From assembly GCF_000013665.1 (NCBI RefSeq), contig NC_007912.1:2032501-2096500 (forward strand): a stretch of 64,000 nt of DNA, written 5' to 3'. This DNA comes from Saccharophagus degradans 2-40 (GTDB lineage: Bacteria > Pseudomonadota > Gammaproteobacteria > Pseudomonadales > Cellvibrionaceae). Under the pieces are notes generated by a model that was given only the letters and a program-made list of their open reading frames with translations, was not told the DNA's origin and ran no database searches. Made by a program: the position numbers and the translations under genes. This document shows, one piece after another, positions 47,105-56,872 of the stretch; within the stretch, counting starts at the first letter, position 1; every line of letters starts with the position of its first letter.

Positions 47105-47129
47105 CTAGTGTAAAAGCTTAAGCGCTATA

Positions 47130-47783
47130 TTAGTCGTCGCTGCCGCCTAAAAAGCTTAGCAAAATGCTGAAGATGTTATACAGCGATACATATAGCGTAA
47201 CGGTTGCAGAAATGTAGTTGCGCTCACCGCCATGAATAATTTCACTGGTTTGCCACATAATTAGCATGGACGACAAAAACAAGAATGCGCAGCTAATGGT
47301 TAGGCTAAGTGCAGAAATTTGTAAAAACCAGTTAGCAACCATGGCAACCAGAATTACTACTAAGCCAGTCATTAAAAAGCCAGTGTACTTGCTCATGTCT
47401 TTCTTGGTGGCAAGGGTGTAACCAGAAAGTACAAAGAAGGTTAGTGCTGTACCGCCCAAGGCCGTAAGAATGGGCTCTATACCGCTTACGCCAATGTAGT
47501 AGCTGATGATGGGGCCAATGCTAAAGCCCAGCCAGCCGGTAAGGGCAAACACAGAAACAATACCCATGGCGGAATTCTTGGTTTTCTCTACAAGAAAGAG
47601 TAAGCCGATATAGGGTAGTAGCATCCATAGGCCTAGGTAGGGTACGCCTAATGCCATAGATGTAACGGCCATTGCCGCAGAAAAGGCAATGGTCATTGCC
47701 AATAATGCATATGTGTTGCGTAATACTTTACTCACTTCCTGTGTGGAACTTTGTGTCCCAGCATGTGTGTAGAGTTCTTGCAT
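47130..47783 (-). CDS. yccA: Bax inhibitor-1 family (YccA-type) membrane protein
   Basis: The 217-residue product has seven likely membrane segments starting at NTYALLAMTIAFSAAMAV, and ends IFSILLSFLGGSDD. The core motifs AVTSMALG, GFSIGPIISYY and the C-terminal YVSLYNIFSILL match YccA/YbhL. YccA inhibits the FtsH membrane protease when translocons jam. The symbol is by similarity. GGAGAAATACC is the RBS. Confidence 0.9.
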   Translation of the reverse strand: MQELYTHAGTQSSTQEVSKVLRNTYALLAMTIAFSAAMAVTSMALGVPYLGLWMLLPYIGLLFLVEKTKNSAMGIVSVFALTGWLGFSIGPIISYYIGVSGIEPILTALGGTALTFFVLSGYTLATKKDMSKYTGFLMTGLVVILVAMVANWFLQISALSLTISCAFLFLSSMLIMWQTSEIIHGGERNYISATVTLYVSLYNIFSILLSFLGGSDD

Positions 47784-47972
47784 GGTATTTCTCCAATCAG
47801 CTAGTTTTGTTAACCGTGTTGATGCTTATTCTACAAAGCTTAGTGGTAAAAGCAATGTATTACATGTCTGTTTAGACGCTAAATTCTCGTCTTGGTTTCC
47901 CTTTCACAGATAGATTTTGGGGCGGGAAGGGGGAATTACAAGTAGCGCAAGCTTGGTTGCTAATGGGTAGGC

Positions 47973-48005
47973 AAAAAAAAGCCCAAACAATTGTTTGGGC
48001 TTTTT
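47973..48005. terminator. Bidirectional terminator downstream of tRNA-Ser
   Basis: A perfect palindrome AAAAAGCCCAAACAATTG-TTTGGGCTTTTT class hairpin (arms AAAAAGCCCAAAC/GTTTGGGCTTTTT) lies 5 bases past the 3' end of the minus-strand tRNA-Ser. Confidence 0.88.
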
Positions 48006-48009
48006 AATA

Positions 48010-48097
48010 TGGCGGTGGGGCAGGGATTCGAACCCTGGGACCTGTTACAGTCAACGGTTTTCAAGACCGCCGCTTTCGACCACTCAGCCACCCCACC
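48010..48097 (-). tRNA. tRNA-Ser (anticodon UGA)
   Basis: An 88-nt class II tRNA on the minus strand: acceptor GGTGGGG pairs with CCCCACC, followed by encoded GCCA. The anticodon stem GCGGT/ACCGT encloses CT-TGA-AA; the anticodon TGA corresponds to plus-strand 48061-48063. The long variable arm and T-loop TTCGAAT are present. A strong terminator follows. Confidence 0.97.
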
Positions 48098-48249
48098 GGA
48101 AGAGGACGAAATTATACATGGGATAACGCTATGTACAAGTCGTAAAAGCAAAATTTATTTAAAGTTTAGAAATAAATTTTAAACTTGTTTGTAATCTAAT
48201 CAGATAGCCTCTTTTTTGTATCATTTAAGAGGCTACCTAATCTTTTCTT

Positions 48250-51156
48250 TTATGCGTCGCTCGCTACTTCTTCTATATTGCGTTTTAAGCGCGGATCGTT
48301 CGCAGGGCGACTTAAATCGCGCGGGTTGCGCAAAATGTTAGCCGGTTGGGTTGTGTCTAGTGGTCGCGACATACGTATTTGGGTAACCACATTAGATACA
48401 AGCGTATTGGCAACAGGTTTAGGCGTCGCTCTTGGGTCGTTAGTTGCGCGAGAGTATTGCTTGCGCACTGCTTGAGCAGGAGCGAGCTCTTCTTTTGCTT
48501 CAGAGGCCTCTTCAGTAGCTTCAGCCACTGCAACTTCTGCAACCTCAGCGGTTTCGGCTGCAGCTACTGGCTCTGCAGTTTCAGCTTCGCTAGCGGTTTC
48601 TGCGGCAGTTTCTACAGGTGCTTCCTTCGCTGGTGCAGCTTCGGCACTAGGTGCTTCTACTTTGGTTTCAGCTACGGTTTCAGTTGTATCGCTCGCTTCA
48701 GCGGCTTGCGGCGCTTGGCTTGCTTTAGCTTTTTCGCTTGGCTCTGGCTTGGCTTCTGCAGCGGTAGCCGTAGCTTCCGGTTGCTTAGCTTCGCTGGGCG
48801 TTTCTGCTGTTATAGCTGCTTCTTGTGGCGCTCGTTCCTGTTTAGCCTGCTCTTTAGCTTCGCTTTTAGCCTGCTCTTTAGCTTCGCTTTTAGCCTGCTC
48901 TTTAGCTTCGCTTTTAGCTTGCTTAAGTTCAGCAGGGCTATTGGTCGCGAATGCTTTTTCTGCAGTGTCTATTGCTGAAGTCACTTCGGCAGCTAGTGCG
49001 GAATCATCTTTTGTTACTGATTCTTCGGCGGCTTGTGGAACTGGCTCGCGCTTGCGCTCACGACCACCACGGCCTCTGCGTCCATTCGGGCGACGGTTAG
49101 GGCCTTGCTCTTTAGGGGCGTTATTCTGCTCCTGAGGCTGGTTGTTGTTTTGTTGCTCGTCGTTGTTAGACTCTGGTGAATCGTTGCGATCCTGGTCGTT
49201 GCGACGGTTGTTGTTGCGTCTGCGGTTACCGCGCTTGCGGTTGCCGCGATCTGGCCTGTTATCGTCCGAGCTGGGGCCCTGGCCCTGTTGGCTTTGGTCA
49301 GACTTGGTGCGTGAGCTTAGGTTGTCGGTAATTTCGTCATCGCGATTCTTATTGCGATTATCGTTGCCGCGCCCGTTGCGATTTCTATTTCTGTTTCTGT
49401 TGTTTTGGCTATTGTTGCCACGACGACGCTGTTGCCCACGCGAGTTTTTACTGGTGTTCTTGCGCTTTTTGTCGTCCGTTTTAAATAGCTCTTTTAACTT
49501 TTTAAGTATTTTAGTTAATAGGCTGTCTGGTTTTGGAGCCTCTGGCGCAGGTTGCGCAGGGGGAATAGCCTGTACCGCTGGGCGTGGCAATTTAGCCAGT
49601 GCTGCAGCATCATCTTGGATTTTTTCTTCGTCTTCGCCTTGCGGCACTTCAATTTTGTAGCTTATTTCTGAAGAAACTACATCGTCATCGCGCAGGCGCT
49701 GTACGTCGAAGTGTGGCGTTGTCATCTTCTCGCTAGGGATAATAACAATACGTGTTTTTTGGCGTTCTTCTATGCCAGAAATCACTTTGCGCTTTTCGTT
49801 CAGCAGGTAGGTTGCTACGGCAACCGGCACAACTGCGCGAATTTCTGCGCTGCGCTCTTTTTGAGCCTCTTCTTCTACTAAGCGCAAAATAGAGAGCGCG
49901 ATAGATTTGGTGCCGCGAATGGTGCCTTGACCGCTACAGCGAGGGCACACTTTAGATGTGGTTTCACCAAGAGAAGGGCGCAGGCGTTGGCGAGACATTT
50001 CCAGTAACCCAAAGCGAGAAATGCGGCCAACTTGTACGCGGGCGCGGTCCATTTCTAGGGCGTCGCGCATGCGGTTTTCAACTTCGCGCTGGTTGCGAAC
50101 AGGCTGCATATCGATAAAGTCGATAACTACTAGGCCGCCCATGTCGCGCAAGCGCAATTGACGGGCAATTTCATCTGCTGCTTCTAGGTTAGTTTGTAGG
50201 GCTGTTTCTTCGATATCGCCGCCTTTGGTGGCGCGTGAAGAGTTAATATCGATACTGATAAGCGCTTCGGTAACGTCAATAACAATAGAGCCGCCAGAAG
50301 GTAGTTTCACTTCGCGCTCAAAAGCAGTTTCAATTTGCGATTCGATTTGAAAGCGGTTGAATAGGGGGAGAGGCTCTTCGTAAAGCTTCACTTTGCTGCG
50401 GTAGTTGGGCATTACTTGCTCAACAAATGCGGTGGCAAGGTTGTACGCATCTTGGTTATCTACAATTACTTCGCCTATGTCTGGGCGCAAGTAATCGCGA
50501 ATAGCACGAATAATGACGTTACTTTCTTGGAATAGGAATTCCGGTGCAGTTTTTTCTTCGGCAGCGGTTTTAATGGATGCCCAAAGCTGAGCGAGGTAGT
50601 TCATATCCCACTGCAACTCTTCGGCTCTGCGGCCTACGCCAGCGGTGCGAACAATAATGCCCATGCCTGCTGGTACATCAATTTGACTCAATGCATCTTT
50701 AAGCTCTGTGCGATCGTCTCCGTCAATGCGACGTGAAATACCGCCTGCGCGTGGGTTATTGGGCATAAGTACTAGGTAGCGCCCAGCCAAGCTAATGAAG
50801 GTAGTAAGTGCCGCGCCTTTGTTGCCGCGCTCTTCTTTATCTACTTGAACAATAACTTCCATGCCTTCTTTAACCACATCTTGGATGCGGATGCGGCCGT
50901 CAATGTCTTTAGGCTGCTTGGCAAAGTATTCGCGAGAAATTTCTTTAAGGGGTAAAAAGCCGTGACGTTCAGAGCCGTAATCGACAAATGCGGCTTCTAA
51001 GGAGGGTTCAACGCGGGTGATTCGGCCTTTGTAAATATTGGCCTTTTTTTGCTCTCTAAGGCGGTTTTCTATGTCTAAATCGTAAAGCCATTGGCCATCG
51101 ACTAAAGCTACGCGCAACTCTTCGGGCTGAGTTGCATTAATGAGCATTCTTTTCAT
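48250..51156 (-). CDS. rne: Ribonuclease E
   Basis: The 968-residue product starts [30 protein letters not shown] with the S1 domain (about 38-120). The catalytic region carries VVIDFIDM with Mg-binding Asp, and the zinc-link CPRCSGQG near residue 405. From about 515 onward the sequence is disordered: Asn/Arg-rich ([14 protein letters not shown]), then Ala/Glu-rich with three exact 24-bp units. This is the degradosome scaffold, which evolves fast. The end has [11 protein letters not shown]. It is divergent from rluC, with a 1.1 kb gap, and probably has a long autoregulated 5' leader as in E. coli. Confidence 0.95.
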   Translation of the reverse strand: MKRMLINATQPEELRVALVDGQWLYDLDIENRLREQKKANIYKGRITRVEPSLEAAFVDYGSERHGFLPLKEISREYFAKQPKDIDGRIRIQDVVKEGMEVIVQVDKEERGNKGAALTTFISLAGRYLVLMPNNPRAGGISRRIDGDDRTELKDALSQIDVPAGMGIIVRTAGVGRRAEELQWDMNYLAQLWASIKTAAEEKTAPEFLFQESNVIIRAIRDYLRPDIGEVIVDNQDAYNLATAFVEQVMPNYRSKVKLYEEPLPLFNRFQIESQIETAFEREVKLPSGGSIVIDVTEALISIDINSSRATKGGDIEETALQTNLEAADEIARQLRLRDMGGLVVIDFIDMQPVRNQREVENRMRDALEMDRARVQVGRISRFGLLEMSRQRLRPSLGETTSKVCPRCSGQGTIRGTKSIALSILRLVEEEAQKERSAEIRAVVPVAVATYLLNEKRKVISGIEERQKTRIVIIPSEKMTTPHFDVQRLRDDDVVSSEISYKIEVPQGEDEEKIQDDAAALAKLPRPAVQAIPPAQPAPEAPKPDSLLTKILKKLKELFKTDDKKRKNTSKNSRGQQRRRGNNSQNNRNRNRNRNGRGNDNRNKNRDDEITDNLSSRTKSDQSQQGQGPSSDDNRPDRGNRKRGNRRRNNNRRNDQDRNDSPESNNDEQQNNNQPQEQNNAPKEQGPNRRPNGRRGRGGRERKREPVPQAAEESVTKDDSALAAEVTSAIDTAEKAFATNSPAELKQAKSEAKEQAKSEAKEQAKSEAKEQAKQERAPQEAAITAETPSEAKQPEATATAAEAKPEPSEKAKASQAPQAAEASDTTETVAETKVEAPSAEAAPAKEAPVETAAETASEAETAEPVAAAETAEVAEVAVAEATEEASEAKEELAPAQAVRKQYSRATNDPRATPKPVANTLVSNVVTQIRMSRPLDTTQPANILRNPRDLSRPANDPRLKRNIEEVASDA
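48846..48917. repeat. Three perfect 24-bp tandem repeats inside rne
   Basis: Units start at 48846, 48870 and 48894, each beginning CCTGCTCTTTAGCTTCG. They encode an 8-residue unit of type AKSEAKEQ in the disordered C-terminal part of RNase E. Copy number changes would keep the frame. Confidence 0.9.
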
Positions 51157-52304
51157 GTAGTTGTGTTCTCAAATAGAGCACAGCATGAGCGCGAAAAGGT
51201 ATAGCTATTTGGGGCAAGCAAGAAAGTGTAGAAACTTCACAGTATTTGCCAAAGCGACACAGGGGTCGTATTTGGGGTGCTACTCGTTAAACGTAGTAGT
51301 TTTACTGTGGGTGAGCGCATTGTAGACCTGCCAACTGACTATTTGGTTTATAAAGCCCGTGTTATATCTGGGGCCATGGTTTCTACATGCAATCAGCCAA
51401 TAATTTCTGATAACAGCCGTTAAATATGGGTTATTTCACTTAATATGCTGGCATATTGGCGGCAAAGGCAGAGAAGTGAGGGGGCATAGCCCGTGGGCAG
51501 ATCGGTATCGAGTCGCAAGAATAGGGCGCTCGAATTTTTAATATCAGATTTTTTTCGGCTTGTAGTCGTAAAAAATATCTATTCACAGATTGGTCTCTCG
51601 TATGGCACCAATCAAAAGTGTTTGTTAACCGTCTTGCATCCTGTGTCGCAGCACTATTAATAATTAATAACATCGTTATGCGTGCATACCCTGTATAAAA
51701 CAATCAGGTATTTGCTGTGCATGGGCCGTTTTTGTTGCGGCCAATCGCTGCGAGCGTGTATCTAAGTCACTTGTGGGCTAATCGATATAGTCATAATCGA
51801 TTGGCGGTGGGCCCCAGCGTTTTCGCGGTTTTTTCCGCTACAGTATATGCGCTGTGGGTTTCTCGCTTAACCCGTTCTGCTGTTACCGGCAACATAGCCT
51901 AAACAGTTATATCTATTTAGCGCGCAATTTGCGCTTCATGTTTTTATTCACTCAAGCCGAGGCTTGAGCACCTTCAAAATACGTTGTTTCCACTAGGAGC
52001 CCTGGGCGGGTGTAATATCCAATGTGCCTGGTTCAACTAGGGCAGGTCTGTTGCGTTGTTGATTGGAGCCATACCCATGCGGCTATTGACAATCAAGAAT
52101 CACAACTAGACTACAGCGCAATATAGCACTTAACTATCGGCCTTTCAATTTTGGTGCGAATTTGTTAGGTGCTTGTCGTGTAAACCCTGTGGTTTTGACT
52201 AATTGAGCGGCAAAAAGCGTATGTTTTGTGCCTTAACACGACGACACTGGTATTATGGCGCTCAATTTAAAAGGCGGTATATTACCGTTAGGAACACAAT
52301 TTAA
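51157..52304. other. Long gap between rne and rluC
   Basis: This 1148-base stretch between divergent genes has no coding frame I can support; short frames at 51440-51703 (minus) and 51717-51902 (plus) look like chance. It should contain the rne promoter and leader on the minus strand and the rluC promoter on the plus strand. A candidate TTGACA is at 52086-52091 with a weak -10. A perfect palindrome CTCAAGCC-GA-GGCTTGAG lies at 51951-51968. A leader RNA of several hundred bases for rne autoregulation is plausible by analogy only. Confidence 0.6.
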
Positions 52305-53270
52305 ATGGCGCAGAATGTACAGTTTCTCACGGTAAGTGAGGATGAGGCCGGTCAGCGGTTAGATAACTATTTATTAGCTAGGTTAAAAGGGGTGCCTAAA
52401 TCCCTTATATATAGAGTAATTAGAAAGGGCGAGGTGCGCGTAAATAAAGGCCGCGCCAAGCCAGAGCGCAAATTGGCCGGTGGCGATGTGGTGCGCGTTC
52501 CTCCTGTTCGCGTAGCCGAAAGCCCAGAGCCAGTGCCTATTAGCAAAACCTTAAAAGGTGTATTGGATAACGCCGTTATTGCCGATGAGCCTGGGTACCT
52601 AGTGGTAAATAAGCCGGCAGGTTTGGCGGTGCACGGTGGCAGTGGTGTTACTTTGGGGTTGATCGAGGCGTTGCGTCAGGCTTTTCCACAGTACTCTTAT
52701 TTAGAGTTGGTGCACCGGCTAGATAGAGACACTTCCGGCTGCATCTTGGTGGCCAAAAAACGTTCAATGCTGCGTTATTTGCAAGAGTTGTTTCGCGGCG
52801 AAAAGCGCATCCATAAGCGCTATCTTGCGTTGGTGATTGGTCGCTGGCCCTCTAGGCGAAACTTGGTGGATGCACCTTTGCTTAGAAAAGAGCTGCAGAG
52901 CGGCGAGCGCATTGTGCGAGTAAGCTTGGATGGTAAACCCTCCAAAACCGAGTTTAACGTGGTGCAGCGTTTTGGCGAGTCCGCCACTTTGGTGGAGGCA
53001 AGGCCGATTACAGGTAGAACCCATCAAATTCGAGTGCACGCCCAGCACCAAGGGCACCCGCTAGTGGGCGACCCCAAATACGGTAACGAAGTGTTTGACC
53101 TTTCGGTGAAGAAGCTTGGTGTTAATCGATTGTTTTTGCATGCCGCGGGACTAAGCTTTAAAAACGCCGATGGTGAGCAGGTGAACATAGAAGTCCCACT
53201 GCCTGCCGAGTTGCAAAGTGTAGTTGCTGCTTTTGATGGTCATTTTAATCAAGCAGGCAGTGTTGAATAG
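52305..53270 (+). CDS. rluC: 23S rRNA pseudouridine synthase (RluC)
   Basis: The 321-residue product has an N-terminal S4 domain (QRLDNYLLARLKGVPKSLIYRVIRKGEVRVNKGRAKP) and the RluA-family catalytic domain with Asp in LVHRLDRDTSGCILV. ARPITGRTHQIRVHAQHQGHPLVGDPKYG is typical of RluC, which makes pseudouridine 955, 2504 and 2580 in 23S rRNA. The divergent rne-rluC arrangement is conserved in gammaproteobacteria. It is followed by a HAD phosphatase gene after 48 bases. Confidence 0.95.
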   Translation: MAQNVQFLTVSEDEAGQRLDNYLLARLKGVPKSLIYRVIRKGEVRVNKGRAKPERKLAGGDVVRVPPVRVAESPEPVPISKTLKGVLDNAVIADEPGYLVVNKPAGLAVHGGSGVTLGLIEALRQAFPQYSYLELVHRLDRDTSGCILVAKKRSMLRYLQELFRGEKRIHKRYLALVIGRWPSRRNLVDAPLLRKELQSGERIVRVSLDGKPSKTEFNVVQRFGESATLVEARPITGRTHQIRVHAQHQGHPLVGDPKYGNEVFDLSVKKLGVNRLFLHAAGLSFKNADGEQVNIEVPLPAELQSVVAAFDGHFNQAGSVE

Positions 53271-53318
53271 AGCGTATAGATAGAAGGCATAGGGTAATTG
53301 AATTACCTTGGGGGAAGC

Positions 53319-53963
53319 GTGTTATACATTTTTGATTGGGACGGCACAATTAGTGATTCGACGGCGAAAATATGTAAGTGCATGCAATTGGCCGCACAGG
53401 AAGTGGGGTTGCCCGTTTTAAGTAACGAGCAAATAAAAAACATAATCGGCCTGGGTTTGCCCGAGGCGCTACGTGTTTTGTATCCGCACGAAAGCGACGC
53501 AAGTAGAGAGGCCATTAAGCTTGCTTACTCGCGCCACTTTGCCCAAGCGGATGTCACGCCTTCGGCGTTTTTCCCGCGTGTTATGGAAACTTTAGATGCA
53601 CTGCACGAAAAGGGCAGTAAAATTGCTGTGGCAACGGGTAAAAGCCGCAAAGGCTTAAACCGCGTATTGTCGAACTTGGGGTTGGAAGATTATTTTCATG
53701 CAAGTCGCTGCGCAGATGAAACCTGTTCTAAGCCAAACCCACGCATGCTGCAGGAGCTGCTAGTAGAGTTCGATGTGCCCGTTGATAAAGCGGTCATGAT
53801 TGGCGATACCGAATACGATATGTCGATGGCGTACCAAATAAACATGCCCAAAATAGCCGTAAGTTACGGGGCGCACAGCTTGGATAGAATGCTGAAATAC
53901 GAGCCGCAGTTATGTGTGGATGAGTTTGAGCAAATTTTAAATTGGAATTTTGAGGGGAAGTAA
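53319..53963 (+). CDS. HAD-superfamily phosphatase (Gph-like)
   Basis: The start is taken as GTG at 53319, after TTGGGGGAAGC; a TTG at 53298 would add seven residues. Of about 214 residues, motif I is FDWDGTISDS, motif II ATGKSRKGL and motif III MIGDTEYDMSMA, with a helical C1 cap. It is of the phosphoglycolate phosphatase or pyrophosphatase type. The substrate is not evident. It ends 4 bases before the SppA-like gene, with which it forms a unit after rluC. Confidence 0.88.
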   Translation: MLYIFDWDGTISDSTAKICKCMQLAAQEVGLPVLSNEQIKNIIGLGLPEALRVLYPHESDASREAIKLAYSRHFAQADVTPSAFFPRVMETLDALHEKGSKIAVATGKSRKGLNRVLSNLGLEDYFHASRCADETCSKPNPRMLQELLVEFDVPVDKAVMIGDTEYDMSMAYQINMPKIAVSYGAHSLDRMLKYEPQLCVDEFEQILNWNFEGK

Positions 53964-53967
53964 ATTA

Positions 53968-54957
53968 ATGCTATTTAGAAACAGGCCCAGCACCACAGGC
54001 GTAGACCCAAATGATGAGCACCGCGATTTTAAGCTTTTAGAGGCGGTGGTTGTAGATGCGTTTGCAGAGCAAAAAAAGGCGCGTCGTTGGGGTATAGTAT
54101 TTAAAACGCTTACATTCGCGTATTTGTTTGTTGTTTTAATGTTGTTTGTGGCAGGCGCACAGCAATCGGGGGTGGTGAATGTGACAGAAGATCACACGGC
54201 AGTAGTAATGGTGCGCGGTGCTATTGCGGGCGATAAAGAAGCGTCTGCCCCCAGAATAAATGCGGCGCTAAGAGCAGCGTTTGAAAATGAGCATGCAAAA
54301 GCTATTGTGCTAGCTGTAAATTCCCCTGGTGGTAGCCCTGTGCAGTCGGCGTATGTGTACGACGAAATTATGCGCCTTAAAAAAGAATACCCAGATAAAA
54401 AAGTGTATGCGGTAATAGAAGATATTGGCGCCTCGGGTGCGTACTATATTTCTGCTGCCGCGGATGAGATTTATGCCAACCGTTCTAGTTTGGTGGGGTC
54501 TATTGGTGTAATTGCCTCCGGCTTTGGCTTTACTGGCACCATGGAGAAGCTTGGCGTAGAGCGCAGGGTATATACCTCCGGCGAAAATAAAGCGTTTCTC
54601 GATCCGTTTTCCCCAGCCAATGAACAGCATGAAGAGTTTTGGGAAGGCGTGCTCGCAGAAGTGCATGTGCAGTTTATGGATGCGGTAAAAGCAGGGCGCG
54701 GCGACCGATTAAAAGATAATGATACCGTTTTTAGCGGCTTAATATGGAATGGCGAGCGCGCGTTAGAAATGGGGTTGATTGATGGCTTGGGCAGTGCTCG
54801 CGACGTGGCGCGAGATGTAATCAAACATGAAAAACTGGTTGATTACACCCGCCGTAAATCGCCATTGCAAGAATTAATGAATAGCTTTGGTGTGTCTGTC
54901 GGTGAGGGTATTGCCCGCTCCGTTGGTGTTGATAACTCTATTGCACCTCTGCGTTAA
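53968..54957 (+). CDS. sppA: Signal peptide peptidase SppA-like serine protease (S49)
   Basis: The start ATG at 53968 has AGGGGAAG 8 bases upstream; a TTG 18 bases earlier would sit on it. The 329-residue product has one membrane anchor (IVFKTLTFAYLFVVLMLFVAGAQ) and an S49 domain: NSPGGSPVQSAYVYDE, IGASGAYYISAAADEIYANRSSLVGSIGVI with the catalytic Ser, and the Lys near YTSGENKAFLDPFSP. It is the short (single-domain) form. It removes leftover signal peptides. Its last 20 bases overlap the 3' end of the convergent ABC-F gene. Confidence 0.9.
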   Translation: MLFRNRPSTTGVDPNDEHRDFKLLEAVVVDAFAEQKKARRWGIVFKTLTFAYLFVVLMLFVAGAQQSGVVNVTEDHTAVVMVRGAIAGDKEASAPRINAALRAAFENEHAKAIVLAVNSPGGSPVQSAYVYDEIMRLKKEYPDKKVYAVIEDIGASGAYYISAAADEIYANRSSLVGSIGVIASGFGFTGTMEKLGVERRVYTSGENKAFLDPFSPANEQHEEFWEGVLAEVHVQFMDAVKAGRGDRLKDNDTVFSGLIWNGERALEMGLIDGLGSARDVARDVIKHEKLVDYTRRKSPLQELMNSFGVSVGEGIARSVGVDNSIAPLR

Positions 54958-56848
54958 GTGCTTCTAGTTCATCACTTTTAATAAACCATTCTTCTTCTGT
55001 TTCGGCGAGCTGCGATCGCAGTTCGCCTTGCTGTTTTAACAGTGTTTTAAGTTTATCGCCGCCCGTTTGGTAGAGTTCTGGGTCGGCTAGCTCTTCTTCT
55101 AGCTTGGCGAGTTTTTCTTGTAGCGTTTCCATTTGCTTTTCAAGCTTCTTAATGGCGTTGGTGTAGGGTTTTAGTTTGTCCCTTAACGCAGCGGCATTTT
55201 GGCGCAATTGTTTTTTGTCGGCTTTATTGGGTTCGTTTTTATTGCTTGCCTCGGCTTCGGCCTCTTTGCTTTCTTTGTTTTCGTTGCTAAGCCAGTTGCG
55301 ATAATCTTCTAGGTCGCCATCAAATTCGGCAACCTTGCCGTTATCCACTAATACAAATTCTTCTACGGTTGAGCGCAATAAATGCCTATCGTGCGATACG
55401 ATAATCACAGCGCCTTCAAAAGCTTGTAACGCAACGGTAAGAGCGTGTCGCATTTCTAAGTCTAAGTGGTTTGTTGGCTCATCCAGCAGTAATAAATTGG
55501 GTTTTTGCCAAGCGATAATGGCTAGTGCGAGGCGAGCTTTTTCGCCGCCAGAAAAATTGCCTACTGTATCTAATGCTTTGTCGCCGTGAAAACCAAAGCT
55601 ACCCAAAAAGTCTCGCATTTTTTGTTCGGTTTCTTTCGGAGTTAGCCGGCGAAGGTGCAGTAGTGGTGTGCCCTTGGTGTCGAGAGATTCGAGCTGGTGC
55701 TGGGCGAAATAGCCAATGCGCAAATGCTGGCCTTCGCTGCGTTGACCGCCAACAAGCGGAATCATATTTGAAAGGGTTTTAATTAGCGTGGTTTTACCCG
55801 CGCCATTGTGGCCAAGCAGGCCGATGCGTGAAGAGCCTAAAACGCCAAACTCAATTTTGTCGGCAATGGGGGCGTCTGCACTGTAGCCAATAGCGGCTTC
55901 ACTCAAAGTAATAAGCACTTGTGGAAGCTTTTCTGGTTTGGGGAAGCGAAAGTCAAAGGGCGAATCCACATGCGCGGGCGCAATCTTTTCCATTCGGTCC
56001 AACTCTTTTAGTCGGCTCTGTGCTTGCCTTGCTTTGGTGGCTTTGGCGCGAAAGCGATTAACAAATTGTTCTATCTCTGCAATACGTTCTTGTTGTTTGC
56101 TAAAAGCAATAGCTTGTTGGGCAAGACGTTCGGCGCGTTGAATTTCGTAATCTGAATAGCCGCCCGTGTAACTGACAAGTTTGCAGTTTTCGAAGCTCAC
56201 TATGTTGCCAATAACGTTATCTAAAAAGTCTCTATCGTGCGAAATAATAATGAGTGTGCCGGAATACTGCTTAAGCCAATTTTCTAGCCACAATGTTGCA
56301 TCTAAATCTAAGTGGTTGGTTGGTTCGTCTAGCAGTAATAAATCTGATGGGCACATAAGTGCTTGAGCAAGGTTTAAGCGAATGCGCCAGCCACCCGAAA
56401 AGTCGCTAACGTCGCGCTTGCCATCAGCGGGTTTAAAGCCAAGGCCTGCCAATAATCGCTGCGCGCGCGCTTGCGCGGTGTAGCCGTCTACTTGTTCCAG
56501 CTCGGCAAACCCTTTAGCCAGTGCCTCGCCGTCATCTTTTGCTTGTGCGTTGGCAATATCGTTTTCTATGCGGCGCAAAATTTTATCGCCGTCTAATACG
56601 TAGTCTTCTGCGCAGCGCTTTACTGCAGAAACTTCTTGCGCCATATGTGCAATGCGCCAGTCCGACGGAATGCTCAGGCTGCCTGCATCTTCGGCGAGCT
56701 TGCCGGTAAGCATTTGGAATAGGGTGGATTTACCGCAGCCATTGCTGCCAATAATTCCCCACTTTTGGCCGGGGTGGATAGTGAGCGAGGCTTCCTCAAG
56801 TAAAAACTTGGTGCCGCGCTGTAAGCTTACGTTTTCTAGCTTGATCAT
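54938..56848 (-). CDS. yheS: ABC-F family ATPase (YheS-like)
   Basis: The 636-residue product has two ABC domains with Walker A GSNGCGKST and GHNGAGKTT, signatures SGGWRIRLNLAQAL and FSGGEKARLALAI, and no membrane segments. The linker (about 245-310) and C-terminal coiled coil (about 560-635) fit YheS (637 residues) rather than EttA or Uup. ABC-F proteins bind the ribosomal E site. It overlaps the SppA-like gene tail-to-tail. Confidence 0.88.
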   Translation of the reverse strand: MIKLENVSLQRGTKFLLEEASLTIHPGQKWGIIGSNGCGKSTLFQMLTGKLAEDAGSLSIPSDWRIAHMAQEVSAVKRCAEDYVLDGDKILRRIENDIANAQAKDDGEALAKGFAELEQVDGYTAQARAQRLLAGLGFKPADGKRDVSDFSGGWRIRLNLAQALMCPSDLLLLDEPTNHLDLDATLWLENWLKQYSGTLIIISHDRDFLDNVIGNIVSFENCKLVSYTGGYSDYEIQRAERLAQQAIAFSKQQERIAEIEQFVNRFRAKATKARQAQSRLKELDRMEKIAPAHVDSPFDFRFPKPEKLPQVLITLSEAAIGYSADAPIADKIEFGVLGSSRIGLLGHNGAGKTTLIKTLSNMIPLVGGQRSEGQHLRIGYFAQHQLESLDTKGTPLLHLRRLTPKETEQKMRDFLGSFGFHGDKALDTVGNFSGGEKARLALAIIAWQKPNLLLLDEPTNHLDLEMRHALTVALQAFEGAVIIVSHDRHLLRSTVEEFVLVDNGKVAEFDGDLEDYRNWLSNENKESKEAEAEASNKNEPNKADKKQLRQNAAALRDKLKPYTNAIKKLEKQMETLQEKLAKLEEELADPELYQTGGDKLKTLLKQQGELRSQLAETEEEWFIKSDELEALNAEVQ

Positions 56849-56872
56849 AGATACTTATTGGCCGCTAATGGA

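Noticed and set aside
48846-48917. CRISPR-like array
   Set aside because: Units are contiguous without spacers and lie in frame within rne; the pabC repeat is likewise an uninterrupted tandem repeat.
48379-49660. Long plus-strand frames opposite rne
   Set aside because: They arise from the biased codon usage of the Ala/Glu/Arg/Asn-rich RNase E tail and encode implausible Cys/Ser/Phe/Leu-rich products.
51440-51902. Two short frames in the rne-rluC gap
   Set aside because: No RBS, no recognisable product and overlap with expected regulatory DNA.
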